From Spirosoma endophyticum (GTDB taxonomy: Bacteria; Bacteroidota; Bacteroidia; Cytophagales; Spirosomataceae): 64,000 bases of DNA. Below the pieces are notes generated by a model. The model saw only the letters and a program-made list of their open reading frames with translations. It was not told the DNA's origin and made no database searches. Numbering within the stretch: the first letter of the stretch is position 1; each line of letters starts with the position of its first letter. Where the stretch lies: the NCBI RefSeq assembly GCF_900112365.1, contig NZ_FOLQ01000012.1, positions 102,818 to 166,817 of the forward strand, in the 5' to 3' direction. Position numbers and translations under genes: made by a program. Positions 1 to 8,103 of the stretch are shown here, one piece after another.

Positions 1-2
1 GC

Positions 3-1631
3 CTGCGCGATCACGCCCCCCTCCAGGCAGCCATTGCCCGGGGACAGCGTGTTCCCAAGCGACCTTTACTCCTACTCTACTGTTTCGAGCCTTCAGTCAT
101 GGCCGATCCCAACTACGAGCTACGCCACTGGCGATTCGTGCACGAATGCCTGGCCGATCTCCAGCAGCAGCTGGCGACGATGCCACCGGCGGCGGTCTCC
201 GAGACGAGTCCACTGGTGCACGAATGGCTGCCGTTTGACTTCGAAGACCCCGCCGATGAGCCTACGCCCGAAACGGGTCCTCCCGCCGTTTGGATATTTC
301 ACCGGGAGGTGACGGATGTATTGACCGCCTTGCAGACCCAGTTTACCATTGGCTCCCTCTTCTCCCACGAAGAGACGGGGCTGGCCGTCACGTATGATCG
401 GGATAAAGCCGTGGCCCGGTTTTGCCGCCAGCAAGGAATTCCGTGGCACGAGTACCAAAATAACGGGGTGATACGACGCCTGAAAAACCGGGATACCTGG
501 GCCACCGACTGGCAGCAGACCATGCAGGCTCCCCAGCAGCAGCCGGACCTGACCCGCTGGCTCCCGGCCCCGGTGCCATTGACCTGGTATGAGGCTGAGC
601 GTGGCCCGGAGCTGCCGATCGAGTGGCAAACTCCGCATCCTTCGTATCAGCCCGGTGGGGAATATAATGGGCATCGGTACTTAACCAGCTTTCTAACCGA
701 GCGAATCGCCCGCTACGCGGCTTCCATCTCCAAACCCCTGGAAAGCCGACGCGGATGCAGTCGCCTCTCGCCTTACCTGGCCTGGGGGTGTCTGAGCATC
801 CGGCAGGTCTACCAGGCCCAGCGAGAGGCGGCCAGAAAACCCGCGCTAGTGGGCCTGGGGCGGCAACTGGCTGCGTTCGCTTCTAGACTGCGCTGGCATT
901 GCCATTTCATTCAAAAGTTCGAGGATGAAGACCGCATGGAGTTCGAGAATGTGAACCGGGCCTTCGAGACCCTGCCCAAAAACACCAACCCCGACCACTA
1001 TGCTGCCTGGCGGGATGGGCGCACGGGCTATCCGCTCATCGACGCGTGCATGCGGTGTCTGGCGGCCACGGGCTACATCAACTTCCGCATGCGGGCCATG
1101 CTGACCTCCTTTCTCACCCACCATTTGTTTCAGCATTGGCAGGAAGGGGGTTGGCACTTGGCCCGGCTCTACACCGATTTCGAACCGGGCATCCACTACG
1201 CGCAAATCCAGATGCAGTCGGGCATGACGGGCACCAATACCATCCGGATTTATAACCCCGTCAAGCAGTCGCAGGACCATGACCCGCAGGGGGTGTTCAT
1301 CCGGCAATGGGTGCCTGAATTGGTCAACTGTCCCTTAGCCTATATTCATCATCCCTGGACGATGCCCCCGCTGGAACAGGCCATGGATCACTTTCAGGTT
1401 GGCGTTGACTACCCCGCTCCCATCATCGATGCGGCGGTCATGGCTCGCCAGGCTCGTCTCCTGCTCCACCAGCCCCGCCAGAGTGAAGTGGGCCAGGCCG
1501 AGCAGGCCCGTATTTTAGAAAAACATAGCTTACCGGTATCGGATCGGCCTAAAAAGACGGCTCGCAAGCCGGGCAAGAAGGGGAAAAAGACAACCACAGG
1601 GCCTGAAGGGGTCGGGCCCCTACTCCCTTAA
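3..1631 (+). CDS. Cryptochrome/photolyase family protein (5'-truncated by window edge)
   Basis: Flavoprotein of the DNA photolyase/cryptochrome superfamily, which uses blue light and FAD to repair pyrimidine dimers or to signal. The frame is open from base 3 and the first residues (LRDHAPLQAA) match the N-terminal photolyase domain just after the usual W-x-R-x-D-L-R motif, so the start lies outside the window; the internal ATG at 99 is not the start. FAD-domain signatures follow: TSFLTERIARYA, the SRLSPYLAWGCLS block, WRDGRTGYPLIDACMRCL, and RIYNPVKQSQDHDPQGVFIRQW with WVPEL. A basic lysine-rich tail (residues KKTARKPGKKGKK) ends the protein. Family assignment is firm; whether it acts on CPD, 6-4 products or as a cryptochrome is not decided by what I can see. 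Confidence 0.9.
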   Translation: MRDHAPLQAAIARGQRVPKRPLLLLYCFEPSVMADPNYELRHWRFVHECLADLQQQLATMPPAAVSETSPLVHEWLPFDFEDPADEPTPETGPPAVWIFHREVTDVLTALQTQFTIGSLFSHEETGLAVTYDRDKAVARFCRQQGIPWHEYQNNGVIRRLKNRDTWATDWQQTMQAPQQQPDLTRWLPAPVPLTWYEAERGPELPIEWQTPHPSYQPGGEYNGHRYLTSFLTERIARYAASISKPLESRRGCSRLSPYLAWGCLSIRQVYQAQREAARKPALVGLGRQLAAFASRLRWHCHFIQKFEDEDRMEFENVNRAFETLPKNTNPDHYAAWRDGRTGYPLIDACMRCLAATGYINFRMRAMLTSFLTHHLFQHWQEGGWHLARLYTDFEPGIHYAQIQMQSGMTGTNTIRIYNPVKQSQDHDPQGVFIRQWVPELVNCPLAYIHHPWTMPPLEQAMDHFQVGVDYPAPIIDAAVMARQARLLLHQPRQSEVGQAEQARILEKHSLPVSDRPKKTARKPGKKGKKTTTGPEGVGPLLP

Positions 1632-1707
1632 CGAGCGGTTACTATAGGGATTGAGTGGCCCCTGGCAGGGTTCTTAAACACGCCTCAACCCACGCCGTTA
1701 TATACCT

Positions 1708-1929
1708 ATGAGTCCCCCTATGTATACGGCCATCCCGGCCACAACGGATCGAGCCTATTGGCAGATGAAGACCGATGATGCAACCCGTTCGCTTCAGGTC
1801 TTTGTGCCCATATATCCTGACCTTCATCAGCAACTGAAAGCGGAGGCCTGGAAAGCCAGTCAAACCCGGCTGGCTAAAAAAGTCAAGTCTTTGCCCCCTT
1901 TGGATGTGGAGCAAAGTGGCCATTTCTAG
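1708..1929 (+). CDS. Small hypothetical protein
   Basis: 73-residue open frame 76 bp after the photolyase gene. It has no motif I recognise; the composition is protein-like (charged C-terminal half with KAEAWKAS and LAKKVKS) and better than the opposite-strand frame. A second ATG at 1723 is an equally good start. Possibly a distal member of the photolyase transcript. Low certainty that it is translated. Confidence 0.35.
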   Translation: MSPPMYTAIPATTDRAYWQMKTDDATRSLQVFVPIYPDLHQQLKAEAWKASQTRLAKKVKSLPPLDVEQSGHF

Positions 1930-2015
1930 TGAAATCTAGAGTGACACCAACGTATAGAGTTGTTTTACCAGCTCTCCTAACCGAGATAGCGTTCCTTTAA
2001 AACGTCCGAATAAAA

Positions 2016-2221
2016 TCAGGACAAGACATCAGCATCAATCTTGAGCTTCGTGCGCAAGATCTTGGCCATAGTCAGATTAACCCAGCGCTTCCCCATAATA
2101 CTTCGGACAGACGGGTTTTGGGCACTTCCAGCAGATGGGCTATCTTACGCTGTTTCAGCTTCTTTTCGTATATCTTTAACTCGATCATTTCTGGGATTGA
2201 TTGTGGCACCTTAATGGGCAT
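2016..2221 (-). pseudogene. HigA-type XRE antitoxin remnant, frameshifted
   Basis: Read leftward from the ATG at 2221 the frame gives MPIKVPQSIPEMIELKIYEK, then KKLKQRKIAHLLEVPKTRLSEV. The match to the HigA helix-turn-helix continues only after shifting one frame near 2104-2110: GKRWVNLTMAKILRTKLKID, then ADVLS and a TGA at 2016. Joined, these two parts look like the HTH of HigA antitoxins, where a G-K-R follows the SEI/SEV helix and the protein ends in N/KIDAD. The length, 206 nt, is not a multiple of three. No HigB toxin is visible beside it. Called a pseudogene by inspection; a sequencing indel would produce the same picture. Confidence 0.6.
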
Positions 2222-2540
2222 TAAAGGAATACAGGGGCGGCATGTTCGTCAACTCAACGCCCATAAAAATGAAAATAACCTCCTGGTTGGAAGCCTGGCC
2301 CGCTCTTTGCGAAAGGCGGGGCGCTCCTGGACCCAGTTTGTTCAGGAGTTGACTAGCAATGGGTTTCGCACCCGGCCAGGTAAACCGTTTCGAGTCATGT
2401 AGGTACAACGAGTCGTTGAATTCATCGATGGGAACATCGATGAATTATTTGAACAGATATGGCCGATGATAGGGATGGAATGGTATGCAGAGCAGAAAAT
2501 ATGGAAGGTCGTTGCGTTATTCACTATTAGCCAGTACTAG
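2214..2540 (+). pseudogene. Serine-recombinase-like C-terminal fragment with internal TAG
   Basis: The frame from ATG 2214 reads GIQGRHVRQLNAHKNENNLL and then SLRKAGRSWTQFVQELTSNG-F-RTRPGKPF. This resembles the recombinase domain after the catalytic part of resolvase/invertase proteins (small-residue spacer, then LN..G..TR.GK.F). A TAG at 2400-2402 falls where these proteins usually have a Q in V-Q-R-V, after which the frame stays open to 2540 (VQRVVEFIDGNIDELFEQIW). No catalytic serine domain is upstream. Eight bases overlap the antitoxin remnant on the other strand. Probably debris from an earlier insertion at the element edge; the family call is tentative. Confidence 0.4.
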
Positions 2541-2597
2541 AAGGATTGAGTGTTGGTAAGGATAGTTAAACTCACCTACAAAGTAGATCAACCTGGA

Positions 2598-2675
2598 CTA
2601 GTCCCCAACTTTTGCCGACCAAACCCCTGCTTGTATCGATGATCCCCCGGTTATAAACGACAAAACTTTGGGGAC
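2598..2675. repeat. Imperfect inverted repeat with GTCCCC arms
   Basis: The left arm (2601-2614, GTCCCCAACTTTTG) and right arm (2661-2675, CAAAACTTTGGGGAC) are near-complementary, 46 bp apart. C4 blocks also sit at 2603-2606, 2624-2627 and 2645-2648, that is with a 21-bp period, as in the phased arrays upstream of the transfer and methylase operons. It may be a decayed operator array or a tiny mobile-element remnant. The rest of 2541-2698 shows nothing else. Confidence 0.4.
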
Positions 2676-2698
2676 AGCCGCATGTATTTTTTCAGCGC

Positions 2699-3151
2699 TT
2701 ATCGCCCACCGGCTCGAATGGCCGTCACATACAGGTAGTAGTTATGGTCCCCACCATGTTGGGGCTTAATCCCACTGGCGTGAAAGTAGCGGCCACTAAA
2801 GGTAACCGTTTTAACTAGCCAGTCTTTCGCGTTGGCTAGGTTACAAACAACACCCGTTCTTTCCGTATCAAAGGTATTAGGTTCCCCGTAGACAATCACG
2901 TAGGCCTGTAGATCGCCTCGATAGTGAACCTGTCCTACCCATTCGTGTCGCTCCATAGCAAAATGGCTGGAGTCCTGGCAGCCCTTTTGAACAAATAGGC
3001 GAAACTCCTTTGCGCTCAGGTTGGATAGGGTTGTTACGGAGGAAATGTCGGTTACACCCGGGATGTAGGGCTGTTGGGCATACACCGAATTCAGTCCTGA
3101 ACTGCTACTGAAGACGATACCAAACCAGCAAAGCTTAAAAAATAGATTCAT
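2699..3151 (-). CDS. Small secreted hypothetical protein
   Basis: 150 residues with a signal peptide (MNLFFKLCWFGIVFSSSS, likely cleaved after VYA-Q near residue 26), so it is probably periplasmic or surface exposed. The mature part holds two cysteines (in KGCQD and GVVCN) that could form a disulphide and ends with a beta-rich YYLYVTAIRAGGR. I do not recognise a family. It stands alone, read toward the decayed region; the 262 bp between it and the next gene hold no further feature I can support. Confidence 0.6.
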   Translation of the reverse strand: MNLFFKLCWFGIVFSSSSGLNSVYAQQPYIPGVTDISSVTTLSNLSAKEFRLFVQKGCQDSSHFAMERHEWVGQVHYRGDLQAYVIVYGEPNTFDTERTGVVCNLANAKDWLVKTVTFSGRYFHASGIKPQHGGDHNYYLYVTAIRAGGR

Positions 3152-3413
3152 TGTTGAGTTTGTTTAGTGAAATCTTCTGTTTAGCTGCTTTTTTTACATG
3201 CGCTATTTGTACTAAAGAGTGGATGCACTACGGTGAAACATTTCATATTGTAGCCCTCCTTTACGATTAATCTGGTACATCTGGGGTACTCTGCATAACG
3301 AGTACATAACTTTCGTACAGAATAGCTTAGTAGCAATCCATTAATATCTTACGAAGAGAATTTCATTATAACGCGGGGCCCGCAGCGGCGGTCGGTTTAA
3401 AGGAAACGACACT

Positions 3414-4034
3414 ATGAAAGACGCACTTGTTTTTTACCAAAAGCAGTATCAACCTATTTGGAAAGAGGTTCCCTGGCAACCCTTTCCTTTGGAACGAAAT
3501 ACCCTGTTTTGTCCCGATGATACTACCATCCGGAATGTACTTATTTCGTTAAACAAGATAGATCTATCAACGCCTAGACCTGAAACGTTTGAACAGGCCA
3601 CAACGGACCTTCACTGGGCTATCGTTAGCTACGAGGAAGACTTTGTCTTGTATTGGTTATCGCACTACATCGAAGCAGGTGACCAGGGCTTCGTCTTATA
3701 TCGATTTCAGAACTTTGTAGCCAGTCAGACTAACTTCCTGGATTTTGGACGCCGTTTCAAATTGCCGGATGATTCCACCGCCAAGATTTATATGGATGTC
3801 TTCAGCAGACTGAATGAATGGTCGAAACTCCTAACATTACCCTACAAATATGAAGTTGTCTTGGAAGACAATTATATGGGTTTTCAACGAAATTACGATA
3901 AACCGGTACTGATCCCTGACCTAGACGATAAACAAACTGATAGTATAACCTTGAATGTGAATAACTCAATAGAAACTAAAACCTCCTTTTGGAACAGGCT
4001 ATTGGCTCGTCTAAGGCAGCGAAGTCAATCCTAA
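3414..4034 (+). CDS. Hypothetical protein, 206 aa
   Basis: Cytoplasmic-looking protein rich in aromatic residues (for example KQYQPIWKEVPWQPFPLER and SYEEDFVLYWLSHYIEAGDQ) with no signal peptide or membrane segment and a basic C-terminus (LLARLRQRSQS). The start at 3414 follows a purine-rich TTTAAAGGAAAC stretch, a plausible initiation region. I do not recognise a family. It sits between the decayed left end and the methylase operon of the conjugative element and may be cargo. Confidence 0.55.
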   Translation: MKDALVFYQKQYQPIWKEVPWQPFPLERNTLFCPDDTTIRNVLISLNKIDLSTPRPETFEQATTDLHWAIVSYEEDFVLYWLSHYIEAGDQGFVLYRFQNFVASQTNFLDFGRRFKLPDDSTAKIYMDVFSRLNEWSKLLTLPYKYEVVLEDNYMGFQRNYDKPVLIPDLDDKQTDSITLNVNNSIETKTSFWNRLLARLRQRSQS

Positions 4035-4110
4035 TGGAATAACTCTCCTTTCAGTATAGAATCGTATCGCTTAGTAATTAATAAAATTTATTTGCAGAAA
4101 GGTTTATGCC

Positions 4111-4161
4111 TTTATCCCTTAAATAAAACGCTTCGTCCCCAAATCGTATAGGTTGGTCCCC
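4111..4161 (+). promoter_or_regulatory. 21-bp-phased GTCCCC word array upstream of methylase operon
   Basis: TTCGTCCCC at 4132-4140 and TTGGTCCCC at 4153-4161 start exactly 21 bp apart; a weaker TTTATCCCT at 4111-4119 is 21 bp further upstream. The same nonamers with the same spacing occur in the leaders at 26757-26826 and 32546-32615. Two helical turns of spacing puts the words on one DNA face, as expected for an operator array. It lies 117 bp before the ATG at 4278. Confidence 0.5.
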
Positions 4162-4277
4162 AAACAGAAAATAAATTCAAAACCACTGTAATTGTCTGGT
4201 AATTAAGGACAACCGACTACTCATTTAAAATCGCCATATTTGATTATAGGGTAATTTATTCCCTACCTCAATCAAGT

Positions 4278-4667
4278 ATGGAAACCAATCATTTTTCGCT
4301 TCGCCTAAGCAGCCTTACAGCTGATTTGCCTATCAACGCCGATCAGCAGCGGTCGGCCGTCACCGCTGCCCAAGATACCTTCGAGGAGTTGCGTCGACAG
4401 GGAGTACCCCTTCATCAAGCCATCGAAAATGCCGAGTCGGTGTTACTCGAAACGATCACGCCGACCTTGGATGCCGCCAGTCGCCTAAACGATATTCTGG
4501 CCAACGATTTTGAGCAGCAGCCCGAGCTGGCCAGCTCGCCCCATTTTCCTATTCTGCTCCAGAAATTTATGCCCATGCTGGTAGAGTCAGAGAGCCGGTT
4601 GGCAAATGCCTTCATCGTTGGATTAGTCAGTGAGTACCGCGATAAACATTTGACCAATGGGGTATAA
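4278..4667 (+). CDS. Hypothetical protein preceding the methylase-helicase
   Basis: 129 residues, acidic, predicted mainly helical (repeated A/E/L-rich stretches such as VTAAQDTFEELRRQG and AIENAESVLLETITP), with no signal or membrane segment. Its last 11 bases overlap the start of the methylase-helicase gene, so the two are very likely co-transcribed and translationally coupled; it may be a partner of that large protein. I recognise no family. Confidence 0.65.
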   Translation: METNHFSLRLSSLTADLPINADQQRSAVTAAQDTFEELRRQGVPLHQAIENAESVLLETITPTLDAASRLNDILANDFEQQPELASSPHFPILLQKFMPMLVESESRLANAFIVGLVSEYRDKHLTNGV

Positions 4668-7600
4668 TCATCGCGCGCACCTGGCCGCCAACCTGGAGGC
4701 CCTACGACTAGCGTTTCTGGTCGACCAGCGGAGCAAATCCGGCAACCCGGTTGAATTGACTGCCGAAGAACGCAATACACTAGCGGCTTATAGTGGTTTT
4801 GGTGCCTTAAAATCGGTTCTACTACCGGTCGAAAAAGATACCCTTTGGACGACTGCCCTGGATAATCAGTTGCGTCCGGGTGTTCAGCAGCTACACAAGC
4901 TACTAGCGGAGGCCGCTGGTGATCGGGCGGAGGACTTTCTATCGGGTATCCGCAACAACGTCCTGTCTGGGTTTTATACGCCCCCACAGATCGTTGAGCA
5001 GTTAGGCAAGGGACTGGCCAGCGTGGTGGGTTCTACACCCATTCAGTATTTAGACCCATCAGCGGGAACGGGCATCTTTCCTCAGGCTTTTGCTCAGGGT
5101 GGTCTACCGATCGGTTCCGCGCAGCTGATCGAAAAAGATCCCGCGACCGCCCTGGTCCTCAAAGCCCTCTACCCACAGTACACGGTGGAAAATAAAGGGT
5201 TTGAAGAGAGCGGCCGTAAGCTTAATGATCGCTTCGATCTGGTGGCCAGCAACATCCCGTTTGGTAACGTCGCCATCTGGGACGAAGCCCTGGCCAACAG
5301 TAAGGACAAGCAACGCCGGGGAGCCTGCGCCCGGCTACATACCTATTTCAGCGTCAAAAGTATAGACTGTCTTCGGGAAGGCGGTGTAGCGGCCATCCTG
5401 ACCACGGATGCCCTGCTGAACTCTCCGGCGAATGAACCGGTACGTCAGTACCTGATGAAGACCTGCGATCTGGTCTCAGCGGTTCGACTACCGCACAACC
5501 TGTTTACCGACTTTGCCGGCACGAGTGTAGGAAGCGACGTCATTCTGCTTCAAAAACGAAGCGGTAAAACGGCCCTGACTGATCAGGAAAAGAAATTCAT
5601 CCGGTCCAGCGTAAGCCCAGCGAAGACGGTTGTCAACGAACTCTTCATGAAGGGTGAAAACATCGTGGCTACTAGCCAAAAACTAGACACCGACCAGTAC
5701 GGCAAAGCCGCCCTGATCTATGAGCACCAGGGCGGTATCGATGAGATCGCCCGGCAGCTTGGTCGCTACGTAGGAGACGATATGGCCCGAACCTTTCGGC
5801 AGCAAAGCTTTGAGCAGCATAGGATGGAACCTACCATCCAGCGCGTTCAGCCGAGCCGGGCCGCCGACCGCTCCGCAACACCCCTGTTTGTGCAGGGAGA
5901 GTTGTTCGCCATGAACGCCCCTGCTCCGGCTTTACCTCGTCCCTTAACGCTGCCATTGGAAGATTTCCACCAGCCGGGGAGTCTGATCTACCAACAGGGC
6001 GAAGTAGGCCGGTTAGCGTCTGATCTAAAAACGCTGGAAACACTACCGGGACAGGTAGACCATTCACGGCTGGGCGCTATGCTCCAGATTCGGGATGCCT
6101 ACGAGCGGTTATACCGCCGGGAAACGGATTCCCAGCAGCCACAACCCGACTTACGCCTGGCACTCAATACGGCTTATGGTGCCTTTATTACGCGCTACGG
6201 CCCCATTAACGAAGGCAAAAATGCGGGCTTGGCTCTACTGGATCCCGATGGCCGCAGCCTGCTAGCGCTCGAAAATGCGGATGCTACTAAACAATTTGTC
6301 AGGGCTGATATATTCAACCAGCCGGTCAGCATCCAACAGGCAAAAGTAGAGCAGTTTACGGCCCAAGATGCACTAACCGCCAGCCTGAGCAAACTGGGAA
6401 GGGTCGATATAGAGTACCTTCAGGAACTGACCAAATTACCCAAGCCCCAGCTGATCAAAGACCTGGAAGGACAGATTATTTATAATCCGTTAGAGCAGCA
6501 ATACCAAACGCCAACAACGCTGGTGAGTGGGAACGTAGTGGAGAAGCTGGAAGCGATGGAAGCACTGGCCGCAGATCCGCTGGCCGGGCCTGCGCTCAAG
6601 GCACTGCGTGAAGGTCAGCCCACGCCAATCAGTTTCGATGAATTGGACTTTAATCTTGGGGAACGCTGGATACCGACCGACGTTTACGAGCAGTTCGCCA
6701 AGAATCTGTTCGGTAGTAATGTGACAGTGACGTATCTACCCTCAACCGACGAATTCAGCGTCGATCTGCCATCGTGGGGCTATAAGAACGCAACCATCAC
6801 CCAGCAGTACGCCGTGCAGGGGCAGTTCCGGATGTACGACGGTCTAACCCTGATGGAATATGCGTTGTACAATACAACGCCCAATATCAATAAAGAAGGG
6901 CCAGACGGAGTAAAGATGCTCGACAACGAAGCGACCCAGCTGGCCGCAACTAAAATTGAGCAGATCCGTACCGCCTTTGTCGAATGGCTACCTACTCAGA
7001 ACCCGCAACTGAAGCAGGACCTGGCCGACCGCTACAACCGGTTGTACAACTGTTTTGTCAAACCCCAGCACGATGGCGCGCATCAGCAGTTTCCTGATTT
7101 GAATTTAAAAGGGCTGGGTATTCCGGGCTTATACGGCTCGCAGAAAGATGTGACCTGGATGCTGTTACAAAACGGTGGAGGTATCGCCGATCACGAAGTT
7201 GGCACCGGCAAAACGCTCATCATGACGGTGGCGTCTTACGAAATGAAGCGGTTAGGGCTGGCGAGCAAACCCATGATCCTGGCTATGAAAGCTAACGTCA
7301 ACCAGATTGCCGAAACCTACCGAACGGCCTATCCAAATGCCAAGCTGCTTTACCCTGGCCAGGATGACTTCACGCCTGCCAACCGGGAACGGTTTTTGAA
7401 CTCGATTAAAAACGGTGCCTGGGATTGTATCATCCTGACCCATGATCAGTTTGCCCGCATTCCCCAGGCCCCCGACGTGCAGCAGAAAGTCATGCAGGCA
7501 GAGCTGCGCAACCTGGAGAAAGATTTAAAGACGATTGAGAAAACGGGGGGTACCATTTCCAAATCACTACTAAAAGGGCTGGAAACACGGAAAGCCAATC

Positions 7601-7986
7601 TAACCGTTAAGCTGTTAAGACTACAAAGTGAGATGGATAAAAAGACGGATTCGGTGCCCCACTTTGGCAACATGGGTATCGATCACCTGTTCGTCGATGA
7701 ATCGCATCAGTTCAAGAATTTACAGTTTACCACCCGTCACAACCGGGTAGCCGGACTGGGCAATCCGGAAGGCAGCCAGCGGGCAACCAACCTGCTCTAT
7801 GCCGTGCGGAGCATCCAGGAACGAACAGGTAAAGACTTAGGTGCTACGTTCTTATCGGGGACCACCATAACCAATTCACTGACGGAAATGTATTTGCTGT
7901 TTAAGTACTTGCGTCCGAAGGAAATGGCCCGGCAACACATTGATAATTTCGATGCCTGGGCAGCGGTCTATGCCAAGAAAACGTAG
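4657..7986 (+). CDS. DarB-like N6-adenine methylase/SNF2-type helicase, N-terminal part (ends at in-frame TAG)
   Basis: Large DNA methyltransferase fused to a superfamily 2 helicase, a type found on conjugative elements and phages (compare P1 DarB) where it is thought to help incoming DNA escape restriction. SAM motif I YLDPSAGTGIF is at residues 131-141 and the N6-adenine catalytic motif appears as SNIPFGN near 196-202 (NPPF-like, I for the first P). Helicase motif I HEVGTGKT is near 847, motif II as FVDESHQF near 1013, and motif III SGTTITNS follows. A TAG at 7984-7986 (codon 1110) stops the frame, but the same frame continues without a gap into helicase motifs V-VI. As read, this polypeptide would lack the second RecA lobe. 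Confidence 0.85.
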   Translation: MGYNHRAHLAANLEALRLAFLVDQRSKSGNPVELTAEERNTLAAYSGFGALKSVLLPVEKDTLWTTALDNQLRPGVQQLHKLLAEAAGDRAEDFLSGIRNNVLSGFYTPPQIVEQLGKGLASVVGSTPIQYLDPSAGTGIFPQAFAQGGLPIGSAQLIEKDPATALVLKALYPQYTVENKGFEESGRKLNDRFDLVASNIPFGNVAIWDEALANSKDKQRRGACARLHTYFSVKSIDCLREGGVAAILTTDALLNSPANEPVRQYLMKTCDLVSAVRLPHNLFTDFAGTSVGSDVILLQKRSGKTALTDQEKKFIRSSVSPAKTVVNELFMKGENIVATSQKLDTDQYGKAALIYEHQGGIDEIARQLGRYVGDDMARTFRQQSFEQHRMEPTIQRVQPSRAADRSATPLFVQGELFAMNAPAPALPRPLTLPLEDFHQPGSLIYQQGEVGRLASDLKTLETLPGQVDHSRLGAMLQIRDAYERLYRRETDSQQPQPDLRLALNTAYGAFITRYGPINEGKNAGLALLDPDGRSLLALENADATKQFVRADIFNQPVSIQQAKVEQFTAQDALTASLSKLGRVDIEYLQELTKLPKPQLIKDLEGQIIYNPLEQQYQTPTTLVSGNVVEKLEAMEALAADPLAGPALKALREGQPTPISFDELDFNLGERWIPTDVYEQFAKNLFGSNVTVTYLPSTDEFSVDLPSWGYKNATITQQYAVQGQFRMYDGLTLMEYALYNTTPNINKEGPDGVKMLDNEATQLAATKIEQIRTAFVEWLPTQNPQLKQDLADRYNRLYNCFVKPQHDGAHQQFPDLNLKGLGIPGLYGSQKDVTWMLLQNGGGIADHEVGTGKTLIMTVASYEMKRLGLASKPMILAMKANVNQIAETYRTAYPNAKLLYPGQDDFTPANRERFLNSIKNGAWDCIILTHDQFARIPQAPDVQQKVMQAELRNLEKDLKTIEKTGGTISKSLLKGLETRKANLTVKLLRLQSEMDKKTDSVPHFGNMGIDHLFVDESHQFKNLQFTTRHNRVAGLGNPEGSQRATNLLYAVRSIQERTGKDLGATFLSGTTITNSLTEMYLLFKYLRPKEMARQHIDNFDAWAAVYAKKT

Positions 7987-8103
7987 GATTACGAATACAG
8001 TGTTACCAACCAACTGCTGGTCAAAGAGCGTTTCCGCCATTTTATCAAAGTCCCCGAGCTGGCTCAATTTTATAGCCAGATCACGGATTATCGAACGGCG
8101 TCA

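Noticed and set aside
1642..1923. 93-aa minus-strand frame opposite the small gene at 1708-1929
   Set aside because: Composition looks antisense and no domain is visible; the plus-strand frame is the better of the two.
2400..7986. TAG stop-codon reassignment (two in-frame TAGs, at 2400 and 7984)
   Set aside because: Many intact genes of the same element end with TAG (for example at 9717 and 30359) with good neighbour spacing, so TAG is read as stop.
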